From: Fictibacillus marinisediminis
GTDB lineage: Bacteria > Bacillota > Bacilli > Bacillales > Fictibacillaceae
DNA: 64,000 bases
Direction of reading: 5' to 3'
NCBI RefSeq assembly: GCF_023149135.1
Contig: NZ_JAIWJX010000002.1
Span: 744,001-808,000 of the forward strand
Shown piece after piece: positions 8,409-16,894 of this stretch. The notes beneath the pieces were generated by a model. It searched no databases. It had not been told where the DNA came from and saw only the letters and a list, made by a program, of their open reading frames with translations. The position numbers and the translations under genes were made by a program. The first letter of the stretch is position 1, and every line of letters begins with the position of its first letter.

Positions 8409-8432
8409 AAGGTTTGTAGGGGAGGGTTTTTT

Positions 8433-9560
8433 ATGAAAAAAATATTATTTTTGCCTTTGTTCCAAATGCCTTCTGGTCACCATCAAGTTGCTGATGCTTT
8501 AATGTCATCCATACAGCAGAGCAGCGATGAGCATGTTATCTGCAAGAAAATTGACTTTTTGAGCTATTGGAATAAACCGCTTGAGAAAGTGATTTCAACG
8601 ACCTATTTAAAATGGATTCATACCATGCCTAAAACGTATGACTGGATCTATCATCACGTGATGTACACTCCGGCTAAGAAAAGGGGTGCTATGCCCCATC
8701 AATTGCTCCTTTTTGAACACAAGATGCTGCGCATGCTTCGGGAAGAGAAACCGAACGTGATCGTATGCACACACTGTTTCCCATCAGCAATTATTAGCCG
8801 CCTGAAGAAAAGGGGATTGATCCAGGTTCCGGTCGTTAACGTGTATACAGATTTCTTTATTAATGATATCTGGGGAAAAAAAGGGATCGATTATCATTTG
8901 GTCAGCGATTCTTCCATGAAAAAAGAACTTGTCGCCCGACACCAGATTGAAAGGGATCAGATCATTATTACAGGTATACCTGTTAATGAGGATATTAGGG
9001 CTTATTTCTCTGGGCGTCCGGTCCTGAAGAAGCACATCCTGATTTCAGGCGGAAGCATAGGGCTCGGCAAGATCAAAGGATTTCTTAAACAGATCAAGGA
9101 GGACTCCAATTACCGGTATACGGTTCTCTGCGGAAAAAATCAGAGACTATATAAAGAACTGTCTTCGTGGAATCATCCTAACATCCGGCCGAGGGGATAT
9201 ATTTCCACCCGGACAGAGATGAACCATCTGTACGAACAGGTTGATGCGATTGTGACAAAGCCGGGCGGTATTACCATCAGTGAGGCTTTGAAGAAACGAC
9301 TGCCTATTTTTGTTCATTCCGCATTGCCGGGACAGGAACAGATCAACCTGAAAAAGCTGATAAGTGAAAACTTAATCATTCAGCTCAACGAGGAAAAACC
9401 ATTCGAAGAGCAGATCGCTTCTGTATTAGAAAATGAGCCTGAAGTAAAGGGCATCCTGCGCAAAATGAGCTATTTTGAGAACCATAAAGAAAAAAGCGCA
9501 TATGAAGTGGTTTTAAATTTGCTAAATGAGAACACGATGCTGCAGATGCAGCCCGTTTAA
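8433..9560 (+). CDS. MGDG-synthase-like glycosyltransferase (YkoN/UgtP type)
   Basis: The 375-residue protein is a GT-B glycosyltransferase. The N-terminal MGDG_synth domain starts LFLPLFQMPSGHHQVADAL, with the GH(x)xxA acceptor-lipid motif. The C-terminal GT28-like domain has ILISGGSIGLGKIKG and VDAIVTKPGGITISEALKKRLPIFVHSALPGQEQINL, the nucleotide-sugar site. Relatives include UgtP, which glucosylates diacylglycerol, and YkoN of B. subtilis. It is more like the latter in size. The product would be a peripheral membrane enzyme making a glycolipid, or a similar lipid-linked transfer. Acceptor and sugar are not readable from sequence. It lies 24 nt after dedA and 30 nt before corA on the same strand, fitting an envelope-modification operon. 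Confidence 0.86.
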   Translation: MKKILFLPLFQMPSGHHQVADALMSSIQQSSDEHVICKKIDFLSYWNKPLEKVISTTYLKWIHTMPKTYDWIYHHVMYTPAKKRGAMPHQLLLFEHKMLRMLREEKPNVIVCTHCFPSAIISRLKKRGLIQVPVVNVYTDFFINDIWGKKGIDYHLVSDSSMKKELVARHQIERDQIIITGIPVNEDIRAYFSGRPVLKKHILISGGSIGLGKIKGFLKQIKEDSNYRYTVLCGKNQRLYKELSSWNHPNIRPRGYISTRTEMNHLYEQVDAIVTKPGGITISEALKKRLPIFVHSALPGQEQINLKKLISENLIIQLNEEKPFEEQIASVLENEPEVKGILRKMSYFENHKEKSAYEVVLNLLNENTMLQMQPV

Positions 9561-9590
9561 TAGACTGAAGTAACCGGGGGAAAAACCGAA

Positions 9591-10547
9591 ATGCTTAGAA
9601 TAATGGCTGTTACAAAAGATCACGAAGTTTTGCTGCAACCGTCCGTTGAATCATTATCAGACGATCAAATTGCATGGTACTGGGTAGATTTCACTCATCC
9701 TGATGAAGAGGAAATCAAGCTTCTCAGTACTTTTTTTCACTTCCATCCCCTGGCGATCGAGGACTGTCTCCATTTCCTTCAGCGTCCTAAACTGGAGTAT
9801 TATCAAGGCTATAGTTTTTTTGTTATGCATGCTTTAGATTCCCATTCTCTTTCAGCAAAAGAAGTGGACCTTTTTATTGGAGAAAATTTTATCGTTTCTT
9901 TTCATTTCGATGAATTGAAAGAGCTGGATTCCACCTGGAACTATTTTCAGTCGGTTCGTGATTATTCTGCCGTCAGCCCGATTGAAGTTGGACATAAAAT
10001 TATGGATAAGATCGTTGATACGTACTTTCCAATCGTTCAAAATATCGAGGATCATCTGCTTGATATTGAGAACAACTATGAGAGAGGGAACAAACACTCT
10101 TTAATCCAGCAGACATTTGATGTACGAGGTGATTTGCTGAAAGTGCGGAGATCTATTTTTCCTATGCGCGATCTCATGTACCGCATCTTGGAATCTAAAC
10201 GGTTTATGATCTCTGAGCATAAAAAAGCCTACTTTCATGATATTTATGACCACCTCATAAAATTAAGCGAGATGATTGATTCCAATCGGGAAATGACCTC
10301 GGATATCCGTGATAATTATATATCACTTAATTCCTATAAAATGAATAACATTATGAAAACACTGACAGTCATCACAACCATTTTCATGCCGTTGACGTTT
10401 ATTGCGGGAATTTACGGTATGAACTTTCGGTATATGCCCGAGCTTAACTGGCATAATGGGTACTTTATCATCCTTGGATGCATGACTGCTTTAGGCTTAA
10501 GCATGTATTTTTGGTTTAGAAAAAAGGGATGGTTTGATCAGGAATAG
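9591..10547 (+). CDS. corA: CorA-family magnesium transport protein
   Basis: The 318-residue protein is a typical CorA. It has a long cytosolic N-terminal domain (IAWYWVDFTHPDEEEIKLL, IEDCLHFLQRPKLEYYQGYSFFVMHAL), a stalk helix, and two C-terminal membrane helices with the diagnostic pore motif GMN in IAGIYGMNFRYMPEL. It closes with a basic tail (FWFRKKGWFDQE). CorA forms pentameric channels for Mg2+ and sometimes Co2+ or Ni2+. B. subtilis YfjQ (319 aa) is the closest size match. It starts 30 nt after the glycosyltransferase stop on the same strand. No M-box riboswitch is present in that gap. Confidence 0.95.
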   Translation: MLRIMAVTKDHEVLLQPSVESLSDDQIAWYWVDFTHPDEEEIKLLSTFFHFHPLAIEDCLHFLQRPKLEYYQGYSFFVMHALDSHSLSAKEVDLFIGENFIVSFHFDELKELDSTWNYFQSVRDYSAVSPIEVGHKIMDKIVDTYFPIVQNIEDHLLDIENNYERGNKHSLIQQTFDVRGDLLKVRRSIFPMRDLMYRILESKRFMISEHKKAYFHDIYDHLIKLSEMIDSNREMTSDIRDNYISLNSYKMNNIMKTLTVITTIFMPLTFIAGIYGMNFRYMPELNWHNGYFIILGCMTALGLSMYFWFRKKGWFDQE

Positions 10548-10659
10548 ATCAATCGATGAATTTTTTACTGAAAAGAGTGAAATGCTTCAACGAAACGGGT
10601 AGAGGAGATAAAGAACAGGCTCGGACAACAGGTGAGGAGTCTAGCAGCCTGCTGGAAGG

Positions 10660-11295
10660 ATGGCGGGAACGATGGATTACGGCTTCTTGATTCATTTTTT
10701 CCAGGAGCATGGCTATCTTGGTGTATTTGTTCTATCCTGGATTGGTTTTTTCGGTTTGCCGGTTCCTAATGAGGTGATCATTATGAGCAGCGGGATGCTT
10801 TCCTCAAAGGCCCTGCTTGATCCAACGCTCTCTTTTTTTATGACATATCTTGGCGTCATTTCCGTATTGACACTAAGTTATGCATTGGGAAAATACGGAG
10901 GAACGGCTGTTCTTTGTGTATTGTCCCGGAACGGCAGGTTAAAAAAAGGTATTCAAAAGGGTTCGTCTATGCTCTATCGGTGGGGAGATAAAATTCTCAT
11001 CTTCAGTTTTTTCGTGCCGGGGTTAAGGCTGCTTATGCCTTTTGTGGTAGGCAGTAACCGGCTTTCTTTTTACCGGTTTGCCGCTCTTACCTATCCTGGG
11101 GGTTTCCTTTGGGTAGTCGTTTACTTTACGATCGGGTCTCAGTACGGAAAGCACATCTTTCAACTGAACCGGTATCTTCAAGGCTTTCAGTGGGCTGTGC
11201 CTTTTGTGTGTGCTGCCATTCTCATATTTGGTACATTGGGTTATGCGATAGGCTCTAAAAATGGGCTTCGCGCTGCACAAAAGCATACAAAATGA
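10660..11295 (+). CDS. DedA-family membrane protein (second copy)
   Basis: The 211-residue protein has a DedA core with FGLPVPNEVIIMSSGMLSS near residue 32 and IFSFFVPGLRLLMPFVVGSNRLSFYRF in the middle. It ends in two more membrane helices and a short basic tail. GGAAGG touches ATG 10660, whereas the next in-frame ATG (10672) is 12 nt from it, so the exact start is uncertain. A gap of 112 bp separates it from corA with no terminator visible, so it may be the last gene of the envelope operon. Two DedA proteins in one cluster suggest non-identical lipid substrates. That is inference. Confidence 0.88.
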   Translation: MAGTMDYGFLIHFFQEHGYLGVFVLSWIGFFGLPVPNEVIIMSSGMLSSKALLDPTLSFFMTYLGVISVLTLSYALGKYGGTAVLCVLSRNGRLKKGIQKGSSMLYRWGDKILIFSFFVPGLRLLMPFVVGSNRLSFYRFAALTYPGGFLWVVVYFTIGSQYGKHIFQLNRYLQGFQWAVPFVCAAILIFGTLGYAIGSKNGLRAAQKHTK

Positions 11296-11365
11296 TGGCA
11301 ATATCGTGACAATCCAGCTCCTCTTCTTTTTATGTTATATAATGGAAATAGAAGAGGTGATATAA

Positions 11366-12436
11366 TTGATTCTCTCTAAAAACAAAAACCCTTTTTGTTT
11401 TTTCACGTTAAGCATCCTCATTATCCTCTGCCATTTTTCTTTATACCGGCTTGAGTTTATGGTTCCTTTGCCAAAAAACATCGCGCTTGCCACTCTCTTT
11501 GATTTTATGATCGTGATTCCTCTGCTTTCCTACGTGTTCATTATCCGTAAACGGTACTCTATAAAATATGTGCCCCTTGTTGTGATCGCCGGCTGCTGGC
11601 TGGCAAAAATGATTGTTCCAGCCCAAAAACTTCCTCAAACGAATGGCTTCTCTTATTTGTTATTCAGTATTGAAGGTATTTTAATCATCTATGAGCTCTG
11701 CATCCTTTTTTATACGGCAATCACACTGATAAAAGCTGTTTCAGCGGTACGTGGGGGAGAACCAATCTCAGCTTATTTTAATAACAGGATGAGGCAGACT
11801 TTATCTCTACGTATGACCATGACGAGGACGATGGAGTGTATCCTCACGGAGATGACTGTCCTTTATTATGCTTTTTTCTCATGGAAGAAGAAAGAAAAGC
11901 GTTTACGCGGCCAAATCTTTACCTATCATAAAAAAACAGCCGCAATCGCTTTTCGTTTTATGCTTATCCATGCTTTGTTGACTGAGTCCATTGGTTTCCA
12001 TTACTTGCTTATGCAATGGAATGGACTGGCAGCGTGGGCCTTTTTGCTTCTCAATGTGTATACGATCCTGTTTTTTCTTGGAGATATCCAGGCGATCAGG
12101 TACTGTCCTTTTGTTCTTAACGAAAAGGAATTGGTCCTACAGTCTGGCCTTGCAAAATCATTAACAATAGCTGTTTCTAACATTCAAAGCATAGAGCGGT
12201 ACACTGGACCTGAAACATTAACTAAAGTTGAGGAAAAGCGGACATTTGATGCTGTATTGCAGGAGTTCGCCAAGGAAAAGCCGGCTTTTGAGATTAAGCT
12301 GATCAAACCTGAAACCGTTAGAATGGTATTCGGGTTCACAAAACAAGTGGATACCGTCCATCTGAGTGTGGATGACGGTCAGATTTTCTTTGAAGTGCTG
12401 AGAGGACTAGTAGAGAATCAACATGAAAGTAGATAG
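11366..12436 (+). CDS. Polytopic membrane protein of unknown function
   Basis: The 356-residue protein starts at TTG 11366, 5 nt after AGAGGTGA. It has about seven hydrophobic segments: residues ~12-28, 40-60, 70-85, 100-120, 195-215, 225-250 and a weaker one. The last ~110 residues are soluble (VLNEKELVLQSGLAKSLTIAVSNIQSIERYTGP and onward). That tail reads like a small PH-like beta domain (parameter, strand, IQSIERY), the pattern of bacterial PH modules that sit after membrane helices. I do not recognise a named family. It is monocistronic, with a promoter-like TATAAT at about 11336 and a strong hairpin after the stop. Confidence 0.75.
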   Translation: MILSKNKNPFCFFTLSILIILCHFSLYRLEFMVPLPKNIALATLFDFMIVIPLLSYVFIIRKRYSIKYVPLVVIAGCWLAKMIVPAQKLPQTNGFSYLLFSIEGILIIYELCILFYTAITLIKAVSAVRGGEPISAYFNNRMRQTLSLRMTMTRTMECILTEMTVLYYAFFSWKKKEKRLRGQIFTYHKKTAAIAFRFMLIHALLTESIGFHYLLMQWNGLAAWAFLLLNVYTILFFLGDIQAIRYCPFVLNEKELVLQSGLAKSLTIAVSNIQSIERYTGPETLTKVEEKRTFDAVLQEFAKEKPAFEIKLIKPETVRMVFGFTKQVDTVHLSVDDGQIFFEVLRGLVENQHESR

Positions 12437-12441
12437 GTGAA

Positions 12442-12468
12442 AGCCCACCCTGAATGACAGGGTGGGCT
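12442..12468. terminator. Rho-independent terminator
   Basis: A perfect 11-bp stem AGCCCACCCTG / CAGGGTGGGCT with a 5-nt loop lies between convergent genes. The T tail is modest on the plus strand. Confidence 0.82.
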
Positions 12469-12475
12469 GCTTGTT

Positions 12476-12607
12476 TTAAACCATTGTTTTTTTTGTCTGA
12501 AGCCGGCGTTTTGCCGGTTTCGCTTTTGCTTTTTTTATATAGGAATGCTTAATCTCATTGCATAAGGCGATTCCCAAAACTCCAAGTACACTGCATAAAA
12601 AGGACAT
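12476..12607 (-). CDS. Small membrane protein, 43 aa
   Basis: The product is MSFLCSVLGVLGIALCNEIK followed by HSYIKKAKAKPAKRRLQTKKTMV. A single membrane helix (residues 3-17) is followed by a strongly basic tail. A textbook RBS AAAGGAGG lies 8 nt before ATG 12605-12607. The frame stays open upstream to 12667, but no comparable RBS exists there. The gene stops just short of the shared terminator. I do not recognise a family. Short single-helix proteins with a positive-inside tail are common in sporulating bacilli, but nothing here assigns a role. The RBS and the composition make it a believable gene. Confidence 0.6.
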   Translation of the reverse strand: MSFLCSVLGVLGIALCNEIKHSYIKKAKAKPAKRRLQTKKTMV

Positions 12608-12783
12608 TTGAGTGAAACCTCCTTTAGTCATAATGTAATATCCCACGCTAACTTGCTTTTTAAACATCCATTCTATGAAAATTCATTACTATATTCGAAA
12701 TGAGGGCAGACTTTATGTCATGCTGGTGCTGAACGGTTGTTTCATGGATAATAAAGAAACGAGTGATATGGAAGGGGACAAGC

Positions 12784-13107
12784 ATGAAGGCTGCAATTTT
12801 GTTTATACTCGCGGGACTGGCTGAAATCGGGGGCGGATACCTGGTCTGGCTTACAATCAAAGAGAACAGGCCGATTGGATATGCGATTGCCGGGAGTCTA
12901 ATTCTTATACTATATGGCATTATTCCTACACTTCAGAATTTCCCGAGTTTTGGAAGAGTGTATGCTGCCTATGGCGGTGTGTTTATCGTTTTATCTGTTC
13001 TCTGGGGATGGCTTGTGGATAGGAAAGTGCCAGACATCTACGATTGGATCGGAGCACTGGTTTGCATCGCCGGAGTCTCGATTATTCTTTGGGCACCAAG
13101 AAGTTAA
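12784..13107 (+). CDS. YnfA/UPF0060-family membrane protein
   Basis: The 107-residue protein has four membrane helices and the UPF0060 (YnfA) pattern: ILAGLAEIGGGYLVWLTIKENRP, a second helix, GRVYAAYGGVFIVLSVLWGWLVD, and DWIGALVCIAGVSIILWAPR. The fold is related to small multidrug resistance (SMR) transporters. Efflux roles have been proposed for some relatives, but the physiological substrate is not known. GAAGGGG lies 6 nt before ATG 12784. A GTG at 12763 in frame would lie upstream of that RBS and is rejected. The gene has its own terminator shared with the convergent YetF-type gene. Confidence 0.92.
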   Translation: MKAAILFILAGLAEIGGGYLVWLTIKENRPIGYAIAGSLILILYGIIPTLQNFPSFGRVYAAYGGVFIVLSVLWGWLVDRKVPDIYDWIGALVCIAGVSIILWAPRS

Positions 13108-13122
13108 TTTCGTTTACATAAA

Positions 13123-13151
13123 AAAAGCAGCCTAAACGTTAGGCTGCTTTT
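13123..13151. terminator. Bidirectional rho-independent terminator
   Basis: A perfect 13-bp stem AAAAGCAGCCTAA / TTAGGCTGCTTTT with a 3-nt loop lies between convergent genes. Both strands give a T-rich tail. Confidence 0.93.
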
Positions 13152-13857
13152 AGTTATCCTCTCCGGGTTTGTAGGAGTAGGGACCTTTATCCTCGTTGTG
13201 CGGATTGTTGGTATCGATATGAAGCGTTCCTGAATCTGTAATGGTAGCTAAAATAATATCTTGTACTTCCGCTCCTTTTTGCTTTACTCTCTTTAACAGC
13301 CAGTCTCTCTCCAGTTTAAGGTACTTTAGATTATGATCGATGATCTGGCCATCCATGATGACAGGAATCGGGATGAATTCCTTTTTCACTTTTACTTTTA
13401 AATCTCCAGGCTGTACAGGCCTGTAATTGGCTTTGGGGATGACGCTGATCTGTCCATTGTCTTCCATCGCGGCCAGCGCAATATTCCGGGTATCCGTGTA
13501 GCCCAGTACTCTTAATTGTGCAAGAAGTTCATCAACCGGGAGACGTACTTTTCTCAGGCCTTTCCGGTCAATGTCCCCGTTGCGGATAAGGACAGTCGGG
13601 CTCTCATAAAGAATCCACCGTAATTTATTATTCATAGAAATCCACATAAAAATTTTATAAAACACCACAATCATAAACGTATACAAAAGAGCTTTCCAAA
13701 CACTGTCCTTTTGAAGCGGCTGACTGATCACATTGCCAATAATCAAGATAAAAAGCATATCAAAACTGTGCATTTGAGATACAGCCTTTTTACCCGTAAA
13801 TCTTAAAAACAAATAGCCAAACAGAAATATCATGAATGCTCGATAAAAAAATTCCAT
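13150..13857 (-). CDS. YetF/YkjA-type DUF421 membrane protein
   Basis: The 235-residue protein has three N-terminal membrane helices (MEFFYRAFMIFLFGYLFLRFTGKKAVSQ, DMLFILIIGNVISQPL, LLYTFMIVVFYKIFMWISM). Two cytosolic alpha/beta YetF modules follow (ESPTVLIRNGDIDRKGLRKVRLPVDELLAQLRVLGY; FIPIPVIMDGQIIDHNLKYLKLERDWLLKRV). B. subtilis has several paralogues (YetF, YdfR, YdfS, YkjA, YrbG). Some are expressed in spores, and function is unsettled. The frame continues upstream to 13923, but GAGGAGACA sits directly before ATG 13857 and the family starts there. It is divergent from spoVR, with 145 bp between them. Confidence 0.9.
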   Translation of the reverse strand: MEFFYRAFMIFLFGYLFLRFTGKKAVSQMHSFDMLFILIIGNVISQPLQKDSVWKALLYTFMIVVFYKIFMWISMNNKLRWILYESPTVLIRNGDIDRKGLRKVRLPVDELLAQLRVLGYTDTRNIALAAMEDNGQISVIPKANYRPVQPGDLKVKVKKEFIPIPVIMDGQIIDHNLKYLKLERDWLLKRVKQKGAEVQDIILATITDSGTLHIDTNNPHNEDKGPYSYKPGEDN

Positions 13858-14002
13858 AAGTGTCTCCTCTTTTAAGCGTATAAATATTATGGACAGAAAA
13901 GACAAATATTCATACTTGGCCACATAAGTTTTTGTCCTTTCCTCATGAAATCAATTTTTCCATCATAAATTGAAGAAAGAGATGATAGAGGAGGGAACAA
14001 TC

Positions 14003-15421
14003 TTGACCTGGGATCAGCAAAATAAAGAACTTGGAATGGCAATTTCGGAAATTACTGAAATTGCTTCTGGTTTTGGCCTTGATTTCTATCCGATGCGCTA
14101 TGAAATCTGCCCTGCGGATATTATTTATACATTCGGTGCGTATGGTATGCCGACAAGGTTCTCTCATTGGAGTTTCGGAAAACAATTTCACAAAATGAAG
14201 CTGCAATATGATTTGGGATTAAGCAAAATCTATGAGCTCGTGATCAACTCTGACCCATGCTATGCATTCTTACTGGATACGAACTCTTTGATCCAGAACA
14301 AGCTGATTATCGCCCATGTTCTTGCTCATTGTGATTTCTTTAAAAACAATGTCCGCTTCTCCAACACGAGAAGGGATATGGTAGAAAGCATGACGGCCAC
14401 AGCAGAAAGAGTCTCTCACTATGAACTGGTTCATGGAAAACGGGAGGTCGAGGAATTCCTGGATGCCGTACTCGCCATACAAGAACACATTGATCCGTCC
14501 ATTATGCGAAATCGGCTGAATTATAACCTTGAAGATGAAGAAGAAGAGGAAATTGTAAAAAGAGAAACGCCTTACGATGATCTCTGGAACATTGATAAAC
14601 CAAAAACCAGTAAAGAAAAGACATCCAATATAAAAAAGAAGCTTTTTCCGCCTCAGCCAGAAAAAGATATCCTGCTGTTTATTGAAGAATACAGCAGAGA
14701 GCTGGAAGACTGGCAACGAGACATTCTCTCAATGATGAGGGAAGAAATGCTCTACTTCTGGCCTCAGCTGGAGACGAAAATCATGAACGAGGGCTGGGCA
14801 AGCTACTGGCACGCTAAAATCCTGCAGGAGATGGACCTGACCTCTCATGAGACCATTGAGTTTGCCAAATTAAATGCAGGTGTCGTTCAGCCTTCCAGAA
14901 CATCGATCAACCCTTACTACTTAGGTCTTCAGGTCTTCAAGGATATTGAGGAAAGATATAATGATCCCGACGAAGAACTGATTAGACAAGGCGTGAAACC
15001 GGGATCAGGCCGCGAGAAGATGTTTGAAGTCCGTGAACTGGAATCCGATATGTCCTTCATCCGCAACTACTTGACGAAGGATCTGTGTCAGCGTGAAGAC
15101 ATGTACCTTTTCCAAAAGCAGGGGAGGGACTACAAGGTCGTGGATAAAGAATGGGAAGGCGTGCGCGATCAACTAGTCGGCATGCGCGTCAACGGCGGCT
15201 TTCCTTATATTACGGTAAACGATGGTGATTACCTGAAAAATGGCGAGCTGTACTTGAAGCACTGGTTCGAAGGAATCGAGCTCGATGTGAAATACCTGGA
15301 GAAAGTACTGCCTTATGTGAACCAGCTGTGGGGCAGACCCGTGCATATGGAGACAAAAATTGAAGAGAAGCCTGTTTTGTTTACTTATGACGGGAAGAGT
15401 GTGCATCGGAAATATCTATAA
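14003..15421 (+). CDS. spoVR: Stage V sporulation protein R (SpoVR)
   Basis: The 472-residue protein matches SpoVR throughout: [52 protein letters not shown], then [39 protein letters not shown], and [18 protein letters not shown]. In B. subtilis SpoVR acts in spore cortex formation. In proteobacteria the homologue YcgB is linked to the YeaG kinase, which is absent here. An acidic loop ([12 protein letters not shown]) follows residue ~185. The frame opens at TTG 13970, but AGAGGAGGG (13988-13995) is placed 7 nt before TTG 14003, which fits the B. subtilis N-terminus length. It is monocistronic. Confidence 0.95.
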   Translation: MTWDQQNKELGMAISEITEIASGFGLDFYPMRYEICPADIIYTFGAYGMPTRFSHWSFGKQFHKMKLQYDLGLSKIYELVINSDPCYAFLLDTNSLIQNKLIIAHVLAHCDFFKNNVRFSNTRRDMVESMTATAERVSHYELVHGKREVEEFLDAVLAIQEHIDPSIMRNRLNYNLEDEEEEEIVKRETPYDDLWNIDKPKTSKEKTSNIKKKLFPPQPEKDILLFIEEYSRELEDWQRDILSMMREEMLYFWPQLETKIMNEGWASYWHAKILQEMDLTSHETIEFAKLNAGVVQPSRTSINPYYLGLQVFKDIEERYNDPDEELIRQGVKPGSGREKMFEVRELESDMSFIRNYLTKDLCQREDMYLFQKQGRDYKVVDKEWEGVRDQLVGMRVNGGFPYITVNDGDYLKNGELYLKHWFEGIELDVKYLEKVLPYVNQLWGRPVHMETKIEEKPVLFTYDGKSVHRKYL

Positions 15422-15428
15422 AAAAAAT

Positions 15429-15458
15429 GGGCTGCCAGGGAGATGGCAGTCTATTTTT
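15429..15458 (+). terminator. Weak rho-independent terminator of spoVR
   Basis: The stem GGCTGCCA / TGGCAGTC (one G-U pair) is followed by TATTTTTG, just after the spoVR stop. Confidence 0.6.
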
Positions 15459-15585
15459 GTATGGCATAAATAAGTTTTTTAAGTTATGTGATTAAAAAAT
15501 AGAAAACAAATATACTTTTGGTAAAATTAGTATACAAAGAAAAACATAATTTCGCTCTTATTTTAAACCAGAAGGAGATTTTATT

Positions 15586-15875
15586 ATGAAAAGGATGATC
15601 TAACAGTTTCTTTAATAAAATCATACACTTTATTAGGTAGTGATAACAGTTATTATGAAAGTGAAACCCCAGGACTTTTCGGTGGACACCGAAAGAATAA
15701 AATATATGGGGAATTGGACTGTCCATCAGCATTAAATGCAATTGCTAAAGGTGGTTATATTAAGAATCGAGTCTTTTTTGCTACTGAAGATATAGCTGTA
15801 GCTGCTGGTTATCGTCCATGTGGAAACTGCCTTCATGAAAAATATGTTAAATGGAAAGAAACTAAAAAAAATTAG
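15586..15875 (+). pseudogene. Ada-like zinc-binding domain protein, frameshifted near its start
   Basis: AAGGAGA lies 8 nt before ATG 15586, but that frame ends after five codons (MKRMI, stop). From 15594 the next frame is open for 93 codons and encodes a small protein with the Ada metal-binding pattern: YESETPGLFGGHRKNKIYG, LDCPSALNAIAKGGYIKNRVFFA, AAGYRPCGNCLHEKYVKWKE. That frame has no ATG, GTG or TTG of its own. One extra A in the AAAA run at 15589-15592 would join the two as MKKDDLTVSLIKSYTLLG. So the gene is either broken by a one-base deletion or the assembly lost one base. Codon use is AT-rich (TTA, GGT, AGT, ATA), unlike the flanking spoVR. It keeps three cysteines of the usual four. 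Its cellular role is unknown. Confidence 0.65.
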
Positions 15876-15930
15876 ATTTAAGCATAAAATTAAACATTAT
15901 AAGCAAAACTGGGGTTTTAAACCCTTTCCC

Positions 15931-15959
15931 TTGACATTATACCTATAGGGGTATATTAT
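15931..15959 (+). promoter_or_regulatory. Promoter and CstR-type operator of the sulfur cluster (site 1)
   Basis: TTGACA (15931-15936) and TATTAT (15954-15959) are spaced 17 bp. Between them lies the inverted repeat ATACCTATAGGGGTAT (15939-15954), the type of site bound by CsoR/CstR repressors. A bound repressor would cover the -10 element, giving autorepression of the regulator gene 50 bp downstream. Confidence 0.75.
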
Positions 15960-16006
15960 GAAGCGGTAGAACAAACCGTAAAGGTGTCTGGAAAGAGGTG
16001 AAGCTA

Positions 16007-16267
16007 ATGGAATACGATAACAGTGTGAAAAACCGGCTGAAGCGAATTGAGGGACAGATTAAAGGCGTCCTTTCAATGATGGAGCAAGGAAAAGATTGCC
16101 GGGAGATCGTAACCCAACTGTCAGCAGCCAGGAATGCGATGGACCGGACAATGGGTGTGATCGTCAGCCAAAACCTTGAAAAATGTGTGCGAGAAAACGT
16201 TGAAAAAGGTGCTTCTACAGAACATCTGGTGAAGGAAGCTGTAGAATTATTAATTAAAAGCAGATAA
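16007..16267 (+). CDS. CsoR-family persulfide-sensing repressor (CstR/YrkD-like)
   Basis: The 86-residue all-helical protein belongs to the CsoR/RcnR/CstR family (KNRLKRIEGQIKGVLSMMEQGKDCREIV). It has exactly two cysteines, C31 (KDCREI) and C60 (NLEKCV). The histidine that completes the Cu(I) site in true CsoR proteins is replaced by Asn (QNLEKC). C31/C60 without the His is the arrangement of CstR, which forms a C31-C60 polysulfide bridge and leaves DNA. GTG 15998 is in frame, but AGAGGTG (15994-16000) is the RBS for ATG 16007. Its operator lies in its own promoter, and two more copies precede the following sulfur genes. B. subtilis YrkD is the positional counterpart. Confidence 0.88.
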   Translation: MEYDNSVKNRLKRIEGQIKGVLSMMEQGKDCREIVTQLSAARNAMDRTMGVIVSQNLEKCVRENVEKGASTEHLVKEAVELLIKSR

Positions 16268-16271
16268 AAGT

Positions 16272-16312
16272 TCTTCAAACTCTAGCTTTCTAGGGTTGAC
16301 GGACTTTTTATT
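16272..16312 (+). terminator. Probable terminator after the CstR-like gene
   Basis: A hairpin built on TCAAACTCTAG and CTAGGGTTGA with loop CTTT, then GGACTTTTTATTT, follows the stop codon by a few bases. The stem is imperfect. Confidence 0.5.
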
Positions 16313-16322
16313 TCAAATATAA

Positions 16323-16382
16323 TATACCCGTACGCGTATAGGTAATTTTTTTTACACGATTTTATACCCCTACGGGTATAAT
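16323..16382 (+). promoter_or_regulatory. CstR-type operator and promoter before yrkE homologue (site 2)
   Basis: ATACCCCTACGGGTAT (16364-16379) is an inverted repeat matching site 1. A weaker copy, ATACCCGTACGCGTATAG, starts at 16324. TATAAT (16377-16382) overlaps the better site and is a good -10 element. The only -35 candidate (TTTACA, 16351-16356) is 20 bp away, longer than ideal. Confidence 0.7.
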
Positions 16383-16410
16383 GGAAAGGGAGAAATAAGG
16401 AGGAAAAACT

Positions 16411-16893
16411 ATGAGTGAACAAAAGAAAAAAACGACGATTGTTTTATTCAGCGGAGATTATGATAAGGCAATGGCAGCTTATATCATTGCAAATGGAGCC
16501 GCGGCTTACGATCATGAAGTAACCATATTCCATACATTCTGGGGATTAAATGCGTTAAGAAAAGAAGAGCATCCTGCGCTAAAGAAAGGTTTTCTTGAAA
16601 AAATGTTCGCCAAGCTGATGCCAAAGAGTGCAGACAAAATGGGATTATCCAAAATGAACTTCGCGGGAATGGGGCCCAAGATGATCAAACATGTCATCAA
16701 AAAACACAATGCAATGACATTGCCTCAATTGATTGAAATGGCCAAAGAACAAGACGTTAACCTGATTGCATGTACGATGACGATGGATTTATTGGGTCTG
16801 CAGCAAGAAGAACTGATGGATGATATTGATTATGCGGGTGTAGCTGCCTATTTAGGTGAAGCATCTGAAGGCAACGTAAATCTGTTTATTTAA
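16411..16893 (+). CDS. DsrE/F/H-like sulfur-relay protein (YrkE-like)
   Basis: The 160-residue protein has the DsrE-like Rossmann fold: TTIVLFSGDYDKAMAAYIIANGAAAYDHEVTIFHTFWGL at the N-terminus, an inserted basic loop (residues ~55-90), and VNLIACTMTMDLLGLQQEELMDD near residue 125. The cysteine in IACTMTMD lies where DsrE_2-family proteins carry a persulfide-accepting cysteine. It probably passes sulfane sulfur between the rhodanese and TusA proteins next door. AAGGAGGAAAAACT precedes the ATG. It is placed directly after a CstR-type operator. A degraded rhodanese fragment begins two bases after its stop. Confidence 0.86.
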   Translation: MSEQKKKTTIVLFSGDYDKAMAAYIIANGAAAYDHEVTIFHTFWGLNALRKEEHPALKKGFLEKMFAKLMPKSADKMGLSKMNFAGMGPKMIKHVIKKHNAMTLPQLIEMAKEQDVNLIACTMTMDLLGLQQEELMDDIDYAGVAAYLGEASEGNVNLFI

Positions 16894-16894
16894 C

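Noticed and set aside
10557..10691. 44-codon ORF before the second DedA gene
   Set aside because: It overlaps the DedA start, has no convincing RBS, and its charged composition shows no pattern.
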